From positions 496,001-560,000 of the forward strand of contig CM033123.1 in assembly GCA_019321725.1 (NCBI GenBank): DNA of 64,000 bases. Direction: 5' to 3'. Below, piece by piece: positions 11,109 to 24,639 of the stretch (the stretch's first letter is position 1; the number at the start of each line of letters is the position of its first letter). The translations under genes were made by a program, and so were the position numbers. Below the pieces are notes generated by a model, which made no database searches, was not told the DNA's origin, and saw only the letters and a list, made by a program, of their open reading frames with translations. Source of the stretch: Paulownia fortunei (taxonomy: Eukaryota; Streptophyta; Magnoliopsida; Lamiales; Paulowniaceae).

Positions 11109-13449
11109 ATGGCAGTCCATGAGGATTCAAGTGCACACAAAAAGAAATCAAGTGATACCTTGGATGAGATACCGACTTTCAATGTCGAAAATATGCAAAA
11201 CAACACAAGAATTATTAATTATAGGTTTGCTCTTTGCCTTACTTTTTTGTCATTTCATGGAATTGCCATTGTGCAATTCTGATTTTATTAAACACAATTA
11301 CATGCTGTAACTTTGATAGCAAGAAAGTTACTCCAGTTGATGTGTGCTTTTTCACCATGTAGAACATCATTGTTTTTAAAAAATTCTGCTTGGGTACATT
11401 CTGAGCCATGGCCCTTTTCTTCTGTTTCAGCCGCACATTTATGTCTATCATAGGTGGAGTCATTGCGGGAATTTTGGGATTCACTGCCTTGACGGGGTTT
11501 ATCTTCTATTTCCTTGTCATGGCAATTACTACTGCAGGACTTGCTGCAAAGACTGGGTTTGCTGTTCATTCTTATTTTGATAGCTGGAACCGGATTATAC
11601 TTGATGGCATTCTAGGTGGACTTATGGTATACATTTTTAAGCCATAGCAATTACTACATCTGCTTATTGAGATCACAGATTCTTTGTTTATATTTTCAAT
11701 GTCATCGTAGCATTGTCATTGGTATGAAAAAATGCTACACTTCAAAAGGAAAGAGCTAAAGTTCTCATATAATTTTTTGTTCCATTGTTTGGTTAATATG
11801 GTCGACCCTATTTTGAATTTCTTTATGAGCTTTGAGGTTTCTCTTGAGTCCAAGACTTAGCACTTAGGTTGTGGAGGGTGGTCCTAGAGCTTAGGTTAGT
11901 GTAGCTTATAGTAGTGCCTGGGCTTGCCAGTGATATTATAATTCCCTGGACTATGTAGTGATATTGATTAAATTATTCTATGGTGGGATAGAAGTTTGGT
12001 GGACTAACAACTTTGGCCACATCTTTTATTGTGGTAATTCACTTCCATATAAGGCTGACCAGGCTTTGGGTTCATGCTTTACGCATGATACAGGTGCTCA
12101 TATTGAGCGTTAAATTCATGGATATGACACCCTTCTTGTTCTCCTTGCAGTTGTGTTTGATGTAGTCCTAGTTTGATGGAGTTGGCCCTTATTGGAAACT
12201 TGTGTCTTGAAAGGATATGTTTCAATTTTGCACAATCGGTTTCGGCGTAGTGTCAAGTGTTACCCTCTATACGCTGAACTTTTCTATAATAGCTGCTAAT
12301 GATCATGATATGAATAGACCTAATGAATAGAAATGAGAAAAAGAAGTTTGGAATAAACAAACAATAGGCAAGAATGTAGAACCGAATACTCCTAAAAAGA
12401 AGATAGGATACTACTACAGGATAAGGATAACTTGTGTTGAGTGGTGGTGGGTGGGGGGTTGGGTTTGGGTTATTACAACTACTTTTTAGCTAGGATACAG
12501 TTCATGCAAAATCACTGATCTGCCTATGAGAAGTTTGAGATTTTGGAACTACGTTTTCTTTTCTATGAGAAGTTCATGCAAGCTGGGATCGTTATTATTC
12601 TGAAGCAGAAGAAGGAAGCTATTATAGTTTCTTTTGTCTCTTCATATAGCAAGCTGGTATGGAACCAATGGAAACTAGTTCCACTGAAATCTTTCTTAAA
12701 AGTCATCATCACTTTAGGTAATAATGTTTGTCCTTTTATGGTGAAAAATTGTTATATTCCCTATATTTATTATTTCGACCATTTTATATAGGTCGCAAAA
12801 GAATAGACTCTCTGGTGGATGTAGTTTTCCTATTTTGTTGATACTCATTTCATTTCTTTTCTCATTTTCATGATAATAAATCTAATTGTGGCTCTTTTTA
12901 TTTCTTGCAGTCGTTCGTGCTATTCTGGACGTATCCTTACTCTCTTGCTTTTATCGATGTTTTAATCGAACTTTAACACCATAGTATACTGAGCCTTGAT
13001 CCCTTTATGTTTGTGTGTGAAACTAACGATATTGATTTGCAACCTTGTGGCTGTTTCAAAATGATGGCATGGACTATTTTAAAATTTCCTATTCCTTAAT
13101 TGCATCCACCTCCATATTGCCAACATTTACCATTAATTTCCTCCTATTAGAACTAGTCTATATCATCAAGTTTCATAGTTGGTTGAGGGCCATGTTGCCT
13201 TAATCACAGAAAACATACCAACTGCCTATGGAGCATAATAAAGTGCAGTATATTAACTTCCCCTGCTGATAAATAAATAATGCCAGCCACATTGACTTCC
13301 ATACTGGTGCTTCCTCTTGGCAGCCCTAAGGCTTTAGGATACTTTATGTTTTATTTCCATTTCCAGATCATTTCGTCATTCATCTCAGTTATTGTCTCCT
13401 TTCCTTGACATTGAAAAGATTTGCTTACGACATCGTGCATATATTCTGA
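11109..13449 (+). CDS. EMC6: ER membrane protein complex subunit 6
   Basis: Four coding exons: 11109-11224, 11431-11626, 12911-12930, 13419-13449; in phase, 120 residues (family about 105-120). EMC6 is a core membrane subunit of the EMC, which inserts tail-anchored and multi-pass proteins into the ER membrane. After a polar N-terminus come SRTFMSIIGGVIAGILGFTA, the segment FIFYFLVMAITTAGLAAK, then the conserved HSYFDSWNRIILDGILGGLM and SFVLFWTFAYDIVHIF at the C-terminus. Arabidopsis At5g49540 has almost the same C-terminal residues. Exon 3 is only 20 nt. It is followed by an intron with U12-type sites (donor GTATCCTT, branch TTCCTTGAC). If the third intron were not removed, the frame would run on to YPYSLAFIDVLIEL and stop, losing the conserved tail. 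The gene converges on the RWA gene. Confidence 0.93.
12931..13418 (+). other. EMC6: U12-type (minor spliceosome) intron in EMC6
   Basis: The donor reads GTATCCTTAC, fitting the U12 5' consensus RTATCCTTT. The branch-site motif TTCCTTGAC occurs at 13401-13409, matching the U12 consensus TTCCTTRAC exactly; its branch adenosine at 13408 is 10 nt from the AG at 13417-13418. There is no polypyrimidine tract beside the acceptor (ATTGAAAAG). All are hallmarks of minor-class introns. Confidence 0.85.
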
Positions 13450-14306
13450 AGAATCCGTAATGAAGGTTGTTACAGAGGCTGCAGTGGTACATCTCTTGTG
13501 CATTGAAGCACTAGAGCAAAAGCAAAACACTCAGTTTTGATTTGATATGCTTTGGTATTAGAACATTAAGTTGCTTTATGCGTATTATGATTGTTGGTCT
13601 GTAGAAATCAGTTATTAACTTCTGTTTTTCATTGAAGAATGCTTATCTGCTTTAGGGTCTTCGATAAGTCTCTCATGTTTACTATATTCTTACAGAGCCC
13701 ATGTAATGGTTTGTGTATTATGTTTTTCTCATGATGCGTGTGGCGGCCAAGAACTTATGACCTTGAATTTTACTTGCTTTCATTTTCTAGCACAAATTCA
13801 TTAGTTGTTTGGCACAATATTCAACAAATATAAAACGAGTCCTGAACTCATTTTTCTTGAATTTATGTTTGGCTTGATGAATTAACAATTTGGATTTTAG
13901 ATTTTCCTTCCCAAGAAAGACAAAATTCTTCTACTTTCCATCTCTTAAACAGTAATTTCTATATGGGCATTTATTTGATAAAACAAAAAACATGCGTCTT
14001 TGAAATGGTGCAAAATAATTTTAGTCAAATACTTTCTTACACCCTCAATCATTAGGTTGTATCATGAATCCCCAGGACAAGGGATTTGAAAATTTTGTAA
14101 GTGGAAAACTCAACCTATGGGCAATAATTAATGGCTTAAACAGCCCACCCTATCTATACAATTTAACAGAAAACTCCCCCATACCACACTTGAGAATTTA
14201 GAAGTTGCTCAATTTGATGATCCATCGAGGCTCCAATACTGCATCAAGAAGCCTTCTTTGCGTGGGACATATTTGTAGTCTCGTTTCGCTGTACCTCTCC
14301 AAAATT

Positions 14307-17300
14307 TCACACCTGCAGTTTTTACATACACGATTTAATAGACAAATCATGAGGATTTACAATTTTCCCAGATGCATACAATACATTCTTGATTTGATCA
14401 ATGTTCTCGACTTTGAAGCAGCCAAAAGAGTCAAGTACTTTATGCAAAATAGTGTTGTAGTGAAGCATAAGCTGCACAATGCCAATGTAATGTAGCAATG
14501 ATTTGCTGGCAGACCAACAGATATAACAGGAATCTAAGTGAAAGACTTACTATCATTTGAGGAACTTTAAGCAATACAAAAGCCAAGATGTATAAAATGC
14601 TTGCAATCATCACAGCTGCAGCTAAGTTGTGTCCAAGACGCCTATTGTCCTTGACCGGCACAAATTTTGATTTCAATGTATTTGTAAGTTCAAAAAGTCT
14701 GTAAGACACCTGCAAGGTTCAGGGTATTGAAATTCAAAAGGCAAATCAGCATTATCCTTTGATGCATCAGTTTACTTTGGACATAATAAGCTGAATAGAA
14801 GCAAGGGAATGGAAGTCACAGTACCGCAATATATATGGAAGTAGTGAGCATGAAGTTTAACAATGGGTAGTTTGGAATCAATGAAAGTAACATCTTTGGC
14901 TGACCATCTGGCACACCGGACCTGCATTCAATCAGCTGCAGTTCAAACTCATCTTTTTCATAATCCAGGTACAAAGACATCCAATTTTGAACAGCTAAGA
15001 GCCATATTGTGGAGTGCCAGAAAGAATTTGTAATTAACTCTATATTTTTGGAAATGCAAATAAGCAAATAACAAATTATATAACTGGTAAGTAACCAACA
15101 AGCCATGTTCGGAAGCTGTAAGATCAATTGGATCTTGGATTAAGTTTCCAAATTTGCCTTTGTCCTTTAGAATTTCATTCCAAAAACAAGCCAATAGCTG
15201 GGGATCTACTCACCTGGCAATTGATTTTGCTATAATGCTACATATGTATGCTTCCCATAGGAGTAAGATAATTCCTAGAATATAAAAACATGAGATAAAT
15301 GACTAAATCACATACCTTAACCATATATGGATCTGTGAGATATAAGTTTCCAAAGTGACTTTCCCAAGCCATCTATTCATCAAGAAAAATAAATGTCAGG
15401 TTGAGTGATCCTAGGAACAAAATTTTTTATGTTCTGTAATGGAATCCTTTTAATTGCTAAATTTATCAGTCCAAGGATACTTACGCAAAAAGTGTCAGTG
15501 TGTAGCAGCGGAAATGCTGGGTCACATTTCGCAGGCATATGTATACGCTGGTAAGCAGAAACATGCAAAGAAAAATCCTGATCAACTATAAATTCCAGCG
15601 CACTTGCCACATATTTAGTGTATACATAAGAAAGAGACCGGAGAATGAGCATACGTTATCGGAATCCATGATGTATAAGGATGATATTTGTTGTATGTAA
15701 TCTTGGGAAGCTTGTATACGAATTCCACCCATAGATATCCAATCTGAAATCAAAAAATTGTTTACATTGGATGTGAACTTGATATGTCAAAGAACGAACT
15801 GAAAGATCGATGCATACCGTCAAGGAAATTATCACAACAATTGATTTGATCAATAACCTGCGTTTTATTTCAGCTTCCTCCAATTTTTCCATCCATCTCT
15901 CCACCTGAAAAACCATTCTAAGGGTTTAAAGTAGCAAGAGCAACAACAAAAAATAATTCATATGGACCGATAAGACGAATAGTGACTGCCCAGTATCCGA
16001 AGTTCAAATCCAAATAGTGGAGAATGGAGCATAAGCATGAAGAGAACTTACCGTTGGATGATAATAAGCATATATCATCCCAATAATCCAAATGTATCTA
16101 TCAAGGCCCGAGCGGAAATGCCATTCATGCAAAAGGGGAAATTTGACTTTTGAAGCTGGGTCAGCGTATCCTGAAACACATTCACATGTTGAGAGTGCGA
16201 CGTACATTTACACTCATAAGGCATAAAGGTAGTAGTACAACTAGTTACTAACCAAGCAGGAAAGTGAAGGGACTCCAGAACAGATCAAATACCCCAGGCA
16301 CTTCCCATACAAGAATGACCACCAAGAAGCAGGCTATTATTTTTGCAGCTATAACAGTCCCACGCTCATTATACTTGTTGAATATACCAAGGGCCCCATA
16401 CACCATCAGAGTGAAAAGAGTGTGCATGGGGCATATGTAGTATAGCATGTAATTGTTATTCAGCACAATGCAGCAAAACAACACCAAGAAATTAAGCCGC
16501 CACATCATCTGCCAATCAAAATTAATCTTCCAGGATTAGAATCTGAGTGACGACACGGGATATTAATAAAAAAAATGAGTAAAGAAATCATACCTGAATA
16601 AACCTAGCAAGGCTAAAATCCTTGCGGATGTAATAATATGAGAAATTCCCAAATCCTGTCATCCACACATATGCAGCGATGAAGACTCTTATGGCATTGT
16701 AGATTTCTGTTGCAGCGAAGTAGTGATACATAAGAAATAAGACCTGTAGATACAGGGAAAAGATAGCTAAGACTGCTCATTCCAGCTTGAAAATGTTATG
16801 AGAGTTCTAGGTAAGTGCAGAATGTCACTAAGGAACAGCTCAATACATCCAGCGGACATAAATTTTGGGAACTGAAGGCATACTCATTGTTATTAGACAA
16901 GACACCAAAATAATTACCGCCTTTCTCTAAACTTTGCAGAATGGATAGCAGTATACATATGAAAAGAGAAATTGTTTCTTATCAATTTCTTTCTATTGGT
17001 TTGAGGAGCATTCATTGTCATTTGAGATAATCAAACAGAATGAGCGACTAATACCATGGCCGGCAAGCTACACAATGAATAACTGAATACTAAAAAAACC
17101 CATTTCCTTTTATTGTATTTCTATGGCTTTACCTGATGAAATGCTTACAACAAGCTAAATTTGACAAAATGCTCCTTACACCATGAAATTCTAAGGATAA
17201 AGGTCAACAAAGGTCATTATTTAAAAATTGCGATACTCCGATTAAAACGCCATAATAAATTTAGGGATGTGAATTTCAGGTGAGAATGCTAAAGCAAAGA

Positions 17301-20222
17301 GAATAAACAACAGTAAGAAACAAAGCTCAGATTGAGCTAAAAGAGACTGAACTCAAACTTCAGCTATTTTGACATATGACAATAAATATCCCAAATCATT
17401 GCTATTGGCTTCAAGTTTAATCATAAGAGAAATAAGAGAATAAGAATTAGTTTAAGGACCAATGAGTTCAAAGTAGAGATGAAGAGTACAGAGGATGACA
17501 GTCAAGTTGAAGGTTGGAAGTGAGAGAGAACACTGCTGAACCCCTCAACTTTGTTCCTCCACTGACTTGCCTCCAGAATTTTATTTAAAGCCTAACCTCT
17601 CGCAACCTCCTCCCCCAACCAGAAAAAAGAAAAGGGTTAAAAAAATAACAGAAGATGAAGGAATTAGAAACAATTTTGATATAAATCAATAAAAAAAAAC
17701 TCCCAAAAAGTAAAACACAAAAGTCCACCAATTAAAATTATAGATTGAAACATAAATGATTCGTCCAGAAATTACCTGCATCCAACCTTTCCACTCCTCA
17801 GTTTGATGCCTGTTTAGATACATTATTGACTTCCCAGAGAACGGTGACTTGTCATTATGTATCTTGAAAGAAGTAATAGCCGAAACTATGATGAGAAGGA
17901 AGTACAGGAACAAGAAAAGATCCCGGTTATAACTCTGCCAAAACAAAAGACAATTTTGTTAAAAAGCTTATCAACAGATACATACACCTATCATCTCCAG
18001 CTAATTAGTATATAACAGCAGATAAATATTAGAACATCATATGCAGTATTACTGCAGATTTGATCAACATCACTTTGAACCGGTTAAAAACAAAAATCTT
18101 AAGCTCTCAATTTTCTTTATGCATACCAAACACACACCATTGCAAGCCAGGAAAAAAAAGGATCAAGTTGAGCTGTGCAGCGGCAGAATGTTAAGTTTGT
18201 TTTCCTGTGATTCCCTTGAGGGATGTTCATTTTATGGAAATCCAAACTTGAGAATGGTACCATATCTTAATTCTCACCATATTCCTTGTGACACCCAAGG
18301 TAGTTTAGATGCAGTAACACATTTGTTATGGAAATCACTTATCCTATAAAGGGACTATCAAAACAACACATGAATGTGGGTTTTCAAAGATGACCCCAGA
18401 AAATCAGGTTATGAGTTACAAGCTGCTAAATTGTTCCCCCACAACCTGTGGGAGAGTGGACTGAGGAACTGCACAGAACAAAACCCAATTCCCCAACATG
18501 TCACAACATTGCAGATAGAATTACGTTGAATCAAATATACATTCGTCAACTTGTCAATTTGTCAAGCATATTTATTTTTCTTTATCATACATCCCTGAAT
18601 ATTTTTTGTGTTTTCAGTAACCTTTCTAAATACATGTCCAATGATGGGAATGCAATATTTAATGGCTACAGTTCTCTGTTTTATCCGTCATATATGAGAT
18701 ATCCAATTCCTTTATCTCATTCCCATAATCCAAGCACAACATAATAACTAAGTGCATGGTCCTACTTTAAAAACTGGGTATAAGATATGCATAAGCCAAA
18801 AGGAAAGAAAAAAAAAGGAAGACACAATCTGATCCCAACCTTTTTCGATTCACCAAGAAGATTTGTGCGGTCGCATATGTAAAAGTAGATTAAAAGGGCA
18901 CCAAACTCTGACCTGCATGGGATAAGCCAAAAAAATAAAAATAAACAAAAGAAAGTTAAACATCCCATCTTAAATAAGAATAACTACAGCTAAAAAGTTG
19001 AAACTGCATACATACATGGCTCTCAAAGTCGATCGATTTTCCAGCAAGAATGACTCATCCAACGTAAGAAACCTGATAAGACAGAAAATTCAAGCATGTT
19101 TAGCTAACATACCAATCCAAGTAAGTTTAATATCATTTCCCACAAACCTGATGATATGGGATGTTACGGATGAATTCCGCACTCTAGGAGAGGCTGACTG
19201 AAGGCCCCCTCCTTCCAAAAGAACAGCTCTGTCATCTTCTTTAACTGCTCCAGCCAACTCAACCAAATTGACATCAGAATTCCTGCCTCTGAAGTGCAGG
19301 AAAATTAGAGGGGACAAATCAATAACATAGAGGGCAACGGTATATCCATTTTCAATTATTAATGCAAAGAAAAGTCATGTATTATCTTGCATGCGCGGTT
19401 GGTCAACCATTTCTAGGATTGTATAGTGTCTTATTCCACTGTTGTTTTCAGATCATTCGGAAGTAACTTAACAGCAGAATAACTCATCAAATTCAGTGAA
19501 TTAGCCATTTGTCTATTATATTAAAAAAAATTCCCTAATGATTTCATAACCATTGGAGCAGACACAATCCTAATCTTTCATGCATTCAGTAAAGGCATCT
19601 CCTTTGTTATCTCATAAATGAAGCCAACATAATTGCCCACCAGATAATTAGAGAAAGCCATAATACTTTTCTCATATAATGTTCCAAGCGTCTTCCTCCA
19701 TCTGCTTTTGCATTTTCAAAAACTAAATCTAGGCACGAAAAGTGCTTCAACTTACGGCTTTGGAAATGAGGAATTTTTCCTGTACTCCAAATATTCCGAG
19801 AACAACCAAGCAGCAAAAACTGGTACTATTCCAAGGAAAAAAGACACCTGCATTCATAAAATTAAGAAAATATATCAGATCATCAAGCTTATATCAGAAT
19901 ACTGAACTCAGAAAAGCTTCAAACTACATAAAAAATCAAAATGACAGCGTACAACTCAAATACAAATTTCAAATTTGCACATAGTGCTTCGCTACAGAAG
20001 AAAATCAAAACAACTACAAGCATTTCTCTACATCAACTTCCGAAGTACTCCTAAAATGCCACTCAAATACTACTATAACACTTACCGAAACTACAATTAC
20101 ATCTAATAATATCGCAAAAAAGCTCAAATTTTGCGGAAATTCCACGCATGTACATACTTAGGAAAAATACAAGTAATCAATCAACTAACCTGCACAGGCG
20201 TTAACGGTCCATAGATCACCAT
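14307..20222 (-). CDS. RWA: RWA protein (wall polysaccharide O-acetylation), Cas1p-like
   Basis: Sixteen coding exons (minus order): 20222-20190, 19847-19756, 19288-19148, 19072-19016, 18912-18840, 17934-17776, 16743-16594, 16508-16253, 16170-16052, 15904-15818, 15743-15655, 15547-15485, 15372-15316, 14921-14825, 14709-14551, 14312-14307. Phases agree throughout; about 545 residues. RWA proteins are Golgi multi-pass membrane proteins thought to supply acetyl groups for O-acetylation of xylan, xyloglucan and pectin by TBL transferases. Recognised blocks include [103 protein letters not shown] and [11 protein letters not shown]. The N-terminus ([17 protein letters not shown]) is nearest, from memory, to the RWA1/RWA3/RWA4 group. 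The last exon supplies only one valine and the stop; reading through the preceding GTAAGT donor instead would add 36 unconserved residues. Confidence 0.93.
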
Positions 20223-23200
20223 TTTTCTCCGCGCAGTTACTTCACAATAAATCAACGAGCATTAGAAACTCTAACAGTGGTGAATTGTGTATGTATACAC
20301 GCGGGAAAAAGAGAGAAAAAAAAAATTGAAGGTAAAAAAACACAGATCTGAGTGAAAATGGATTAAAAATATTTGGCGGTGGGATATGAAGTGCTATATT
20401 TTAGGCGAGTAGTTAGATTTGGGATTTTGCTGTTTATATTAAATAATTAAAGCAGTAGCAGAAGTGCTAATTTCAGGTAGTTGGGAGATCATTGTTTACA
20501 ATTTCTTTTACCATTATTATTATTATTATTTTATTTTTTTAGGACTCCAAAAGTTATTTATTAGGGGAATTAATTTATGTCGGCCCGTATATATTCGGCC
20601 TCCCAAGCGTGGGCCTGTATGGCATACGTTATACCCAATATTTTTGCACTCGATTATCCACAAATTTTAGTATTTAAATATTTTTATGATGCTGATATCA
20701 TCATTATTACTTTGGCTTTATTTTATAGGATACATTATCTCACATTGGAAAATATTTGAATAATATCATTTTGTTGTAATATAGACTAAGAGCGATTTTG
20801 GCAAGTTTTTGAAAATTTGATCGTACAAATTTAGTAAAATTAACTTTTAATGATAATTAACCTTAGTTTTGATAGAATTAATTTTACCAAATTGAGTTGG
20901 CAGAAGAGTTCTCTTTTGCAACTTTTTCAAAATACTAATTATTAAGATGGACAATTCAATAAACACTTTTTAAATCACGAAAGGCTAAATTAGTTTCTCA
21001 ATTTATGTTGTGAAACATATTTACAAATTATAGTAGATGTACAATGTGATTTTGAGATCCTTTATCTTGGACCAAACAGCCTCTAAAATGATCTAATGCA
21101 AGTGAATTACAATATGTGGACTTTTGATAATTACCTATATTTGTAAAATAAGGAAATACTTTGAAAATAATATATAAAAAAAGTAATTATTGAAGGAATA
21201 AGTGTGACAAACAAGAAAATTTGAATCTCTTCTTGTCTTTGTGGCAATAATGTGTCAAATTAGTAACATGTCTAAAATATTTCAATCTGATACAATTTTG
21301 AGTAAATAAATTCCAACTATTTGTCCGTACAATAGATGATGAAGATGATGAGTTTCAAGACAATAATTTAGAGTTCTTGTAGAATATCATATACGAGATA
21401 AATTTTTCAAAAAATAAAATATTTTTCAAATAAATCAATTAATTTGGAACCCTAAACTCCGCTCTTTTTCCTATTCAAATATCATACTTGTGATCAGAGA
21501 CACTGGCGCTGCCTCGGGCTCTCAATGGGTGAAAGAATGGATGAATTTTGCCAACTCTGTTATCGTCCAGGCTTTTTTGAAGTAGCAATTTTGAATTTAA
21601 ATTAACTTATGCTTGCAGACAATTATGATGCAAAAATTAAGACCCAATAATTATATAATAATTTTATTTTCGACTAATACCATTTATAAAATGTTTCAAA
21701 AAGACACGACGTCAGTGAATCAATGTTTAAGCAGTTGGAACCACCCAATGTATGCTTAGTTAGGAAGCTAAGAGAGGTGGTTCTATAAACTTTTTTGTTT
21801 GATGTTAACTGCAATCATAAAACTATCCTCATCGAGGAAAAAATAATTTTTATACCTGTTCACATATATTTTCGTACAGTACATGCATCAAAGTAATACA
21901 TTATTATAAAATTATAGGACACGAACACGATAACAATTCAATTCCTACAATTTATTATAAAAAATATAAATAATTGTGATTGCATTGTATCCTATGATAC
22001 GTCTGCCTAAAATGATAAGTTCTTGACCACGGGGTGTAATCTAATTTTGCGTCTACTACAAAAGAAAATTAATTGAACTAGATCATTAATCTATGGAACT
22101 GTCCTAAGTTGCATATGAAGGTAGTGACCTTTAATTATCTCAATGAAAAACATCACAAATATTCTCTAGGAAAATAGACAATATTGGATTCTAATTCCCA
22201 AAAACCTTTCTGTACAATTTGAAGAGGAATTATGTTGTGTCAAATTTTTTCCCAGTTGAAAAGGAGTGAATTGAATGATTCTACATTTTGACTTATTATG
22301 ACCCCATGTAATAGGAGGAGATTTTTATATATATTTCCTTCTTTTTAAAAAAAAAAAAATCACTTTAGTGTAAAAGAAAAACCGTAAAATATTTCAGGAC
22401 AGACAAAATAATTTTGTTCATTCAACATATTTAACCCAATAATTGAATAGTTTTCTATGTAAATACTGCATATTTGATTTATTTGTCTGTCAAGCTATTT
22501 TAATTCACTAAACCATCCCCATAATATCCTTCATTTCAAAGTTGTTGATACATAACAGAGTAATTAATAATATTTTAAAAAAAAAATGGAAATTTTGTTT
22601 AAATTTAAAACTTCGCATCAAAGAAAAATAAATTGGTTTTCATAATGGGGACAATGGAGTTTTTTGTGTCTGCATGGACTGCGACATTTTTAAGCCTAGC
22701 CATATAGTCCTTTATTTCCACCAATCAATAATTTAATTTTTGAGATTAGAAGCCTAAGGTATTTACATACTTAGATGTTGTCTACTCAAGACACACTTGC
22801 CATAAGCTCATTTTCTTTATTGCGTCTAATTTATTAATTGGGTCCCTTTGACATTTCCATGATTGCTATAGGCTAAGGGGTTAGGTTTAAATATACAAAA
22901 AGTTGGTCAGAATGACTTTGCAAAAAATGGCTACAAATTTTGATTTTTTAAGTGAAATGATTAAATATTTCATATAAAAAGATCTTAGTAGATAATTAAA
23001 TAAAATGAGTTCCAAAAAACAAAGCGCATATCAACTTATAATAAATCAACATGAGCTTAGACAAACTATTACATTTATGATAAAAAAAAAAATGCATAGT
23101 AAACTAGTTTTTAGTTTAAATTTTTTTAAAAAATTCGTTAAAATTTAACCCAAATTTTGAAAAAAAATATATATATATGAGAATAAGTCAACCTTCTAGA

Positions 23201-23640
23201 TATTAAAAAGATTCAGTTTTTCATTTCTTTAAAATAAATTCCATTGTAGAGCTAAACAGATTCACTTATATATGCATATATTGTGTCTTATATAAATTAT
23301 TACTCATCGCGAATTCACAATAATAGTATCAGAATTGAATTCAAATTTTCTGGTCAAAGAGCTTGATGAATTCTTCACGTTATCCCAAATTATTTAGGCT
23401 ACTTAAGAGACACAAATAAATCTTCTAAGTAAAACCAACAAAAAAAAAGATAAAAATAAGATGTTGATAGACAATAGCTAAATGACCAAGTCACAAACAC
23501 GTGTATTTGCCTATTGCTAAGCCTTATCACATTTTACTTACAAAATCACAATCATCAATACGCCAAATATCCAAATTAATAATTGGTCTCTAATCAACTG
23601 CTCTCCCACCATAATCCAATCTTATGACAACATAGAATAG
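20223..23640. other. AT-rich intergenic DNA
   Basis: The first 200 bases are the RWA 5' leader and promoter. Beyond that no coding frame or intact element was recognised. TGGGCC/GGCCCA-like elements occur near 20580-20620 (GTCGGCCCG, GTGGGCCTG). A short peptide-like stretch near 21490-21590 could not be assigned. Homopolymer A runs are common. Confidence 0.55.
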
Positions 23641-23719
23641 GAAATATTATTACAATACACAAATACATACTGTCCGAAAGTTAAAGGCAACAGAAAAATC
23701 AGAAAAACAAAGTCCACTT

Positions 23720-23890
23720 GTTTTGTTAGGGATGTGCCTAGGATTAAGGTGGTACTGGTCAGCTCTCAGGTGGCCTGAATTTGATCTTTCCACACTTTCA
23801 TCCATTTTCCGGTGGCCGGAACTCGATTTCTCACACTTCTTCAACGATGGCTGGACTTTCCGGTGGTTCGACATATCGGTGGACGACCTG
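23720..23890. repeat. Imperfect ~48-bp tandem repeats
   Basis: GGTGGCC(T/G)GAA followed by a GAT-TTC-CACACT-TTC pattern recurs at about 23768 and 23813, with a weaker third copy (CCGGTGGTTCGA) near 23859. A minus-strand frame across it (23650-23937, 95 codons) reads SSGHRKMDES and SNSGHLRADQ in repeat-like fashion. It has no signal peptide and no recognised family, so it is not called as a gene. Confidence 0.5.
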
Positions 23891-24000
23891 TTATGGACTC
23901 TAGTTTCTGTGTTTGAGTCCTTAGCTTTGGCTACCATGCTTTGTTATTTCTTCATATTCTGTGGTTGTACTTTATGAACCAATACAGGTCATAGGAGTCG

Positions 24001-24021
24001 TTTTTTTTTTTTTTTTTTTTT
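24001..24021. repeat. Poly(T) tract, 21 bases
   Basis: Uninterrupted T21. It could be the poly(A) tail of an inserted retroposon on the minus strand or simple slippage; no flanking duplication was found. Confidence 0.9.
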
Positions 24022-24639
24022 ACAAATTTTTAATGTTCTAATAGTAGACTTTTTTGGTATATTTTGGGTACGTATACTTTCTATCAGATTTTACTCTTCT
24101 TGGATTTGATTATTTTCCTTTTTCTCAAAGAAGACTGGTTTCAGTTAGCCTGAAACTGTAGTTTTAGAGGATTCAACAATCCATCATCATCCATGATCAT
24201 TAGATTATAAATTATGGATAAATATACCCTTAATTTTAAAATTAATAATCCCAGTATATTGTACTTAATCCTCTATAAAACCATCCTGTATTTGTATGAG
24301 AAGCAGACGGATTTTCAGTTGCTTTGAGGTGATCAGAATAATAGATCAATACATAGTTATATCTCTTAATGCTATGGAGTTAAGATTGAAAGAGTCGGAA
24401 AAGTGAAGGTTGTGATTGCTTGTGGGATTTCTTTGCAAAAAATCTGCTGTCAAGATTGTTTTTGAGTGGAAGTATGATTGGTTGTCAAAAATTTCCTAGA
24501 ACACAATCCAATTTACTGTTCACCCTTTCTCCCTTTCTCTTTATGACTATTTTGAACAGCCAGAATGTGGAAAATAATCTCTCTTTCAAAAAAATTGTTC
24601 AGCTTTTCCATTCATTTCTGCAGTATTTCGACAAGACCG

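Noticed and set aside
15990..16020. GTTCAAATCC as a tRNA T-arm
   Set aside because: No acceptor or anticodon stem can be formed around it, and it lies in an RWA intron.
21490..21590. Peptide-like stretch (GAASGSQWVKEWMNFANS) on the plus strand
   Set aside because: Suggestive of a coding relic, but too short and matched to no family with confidence.
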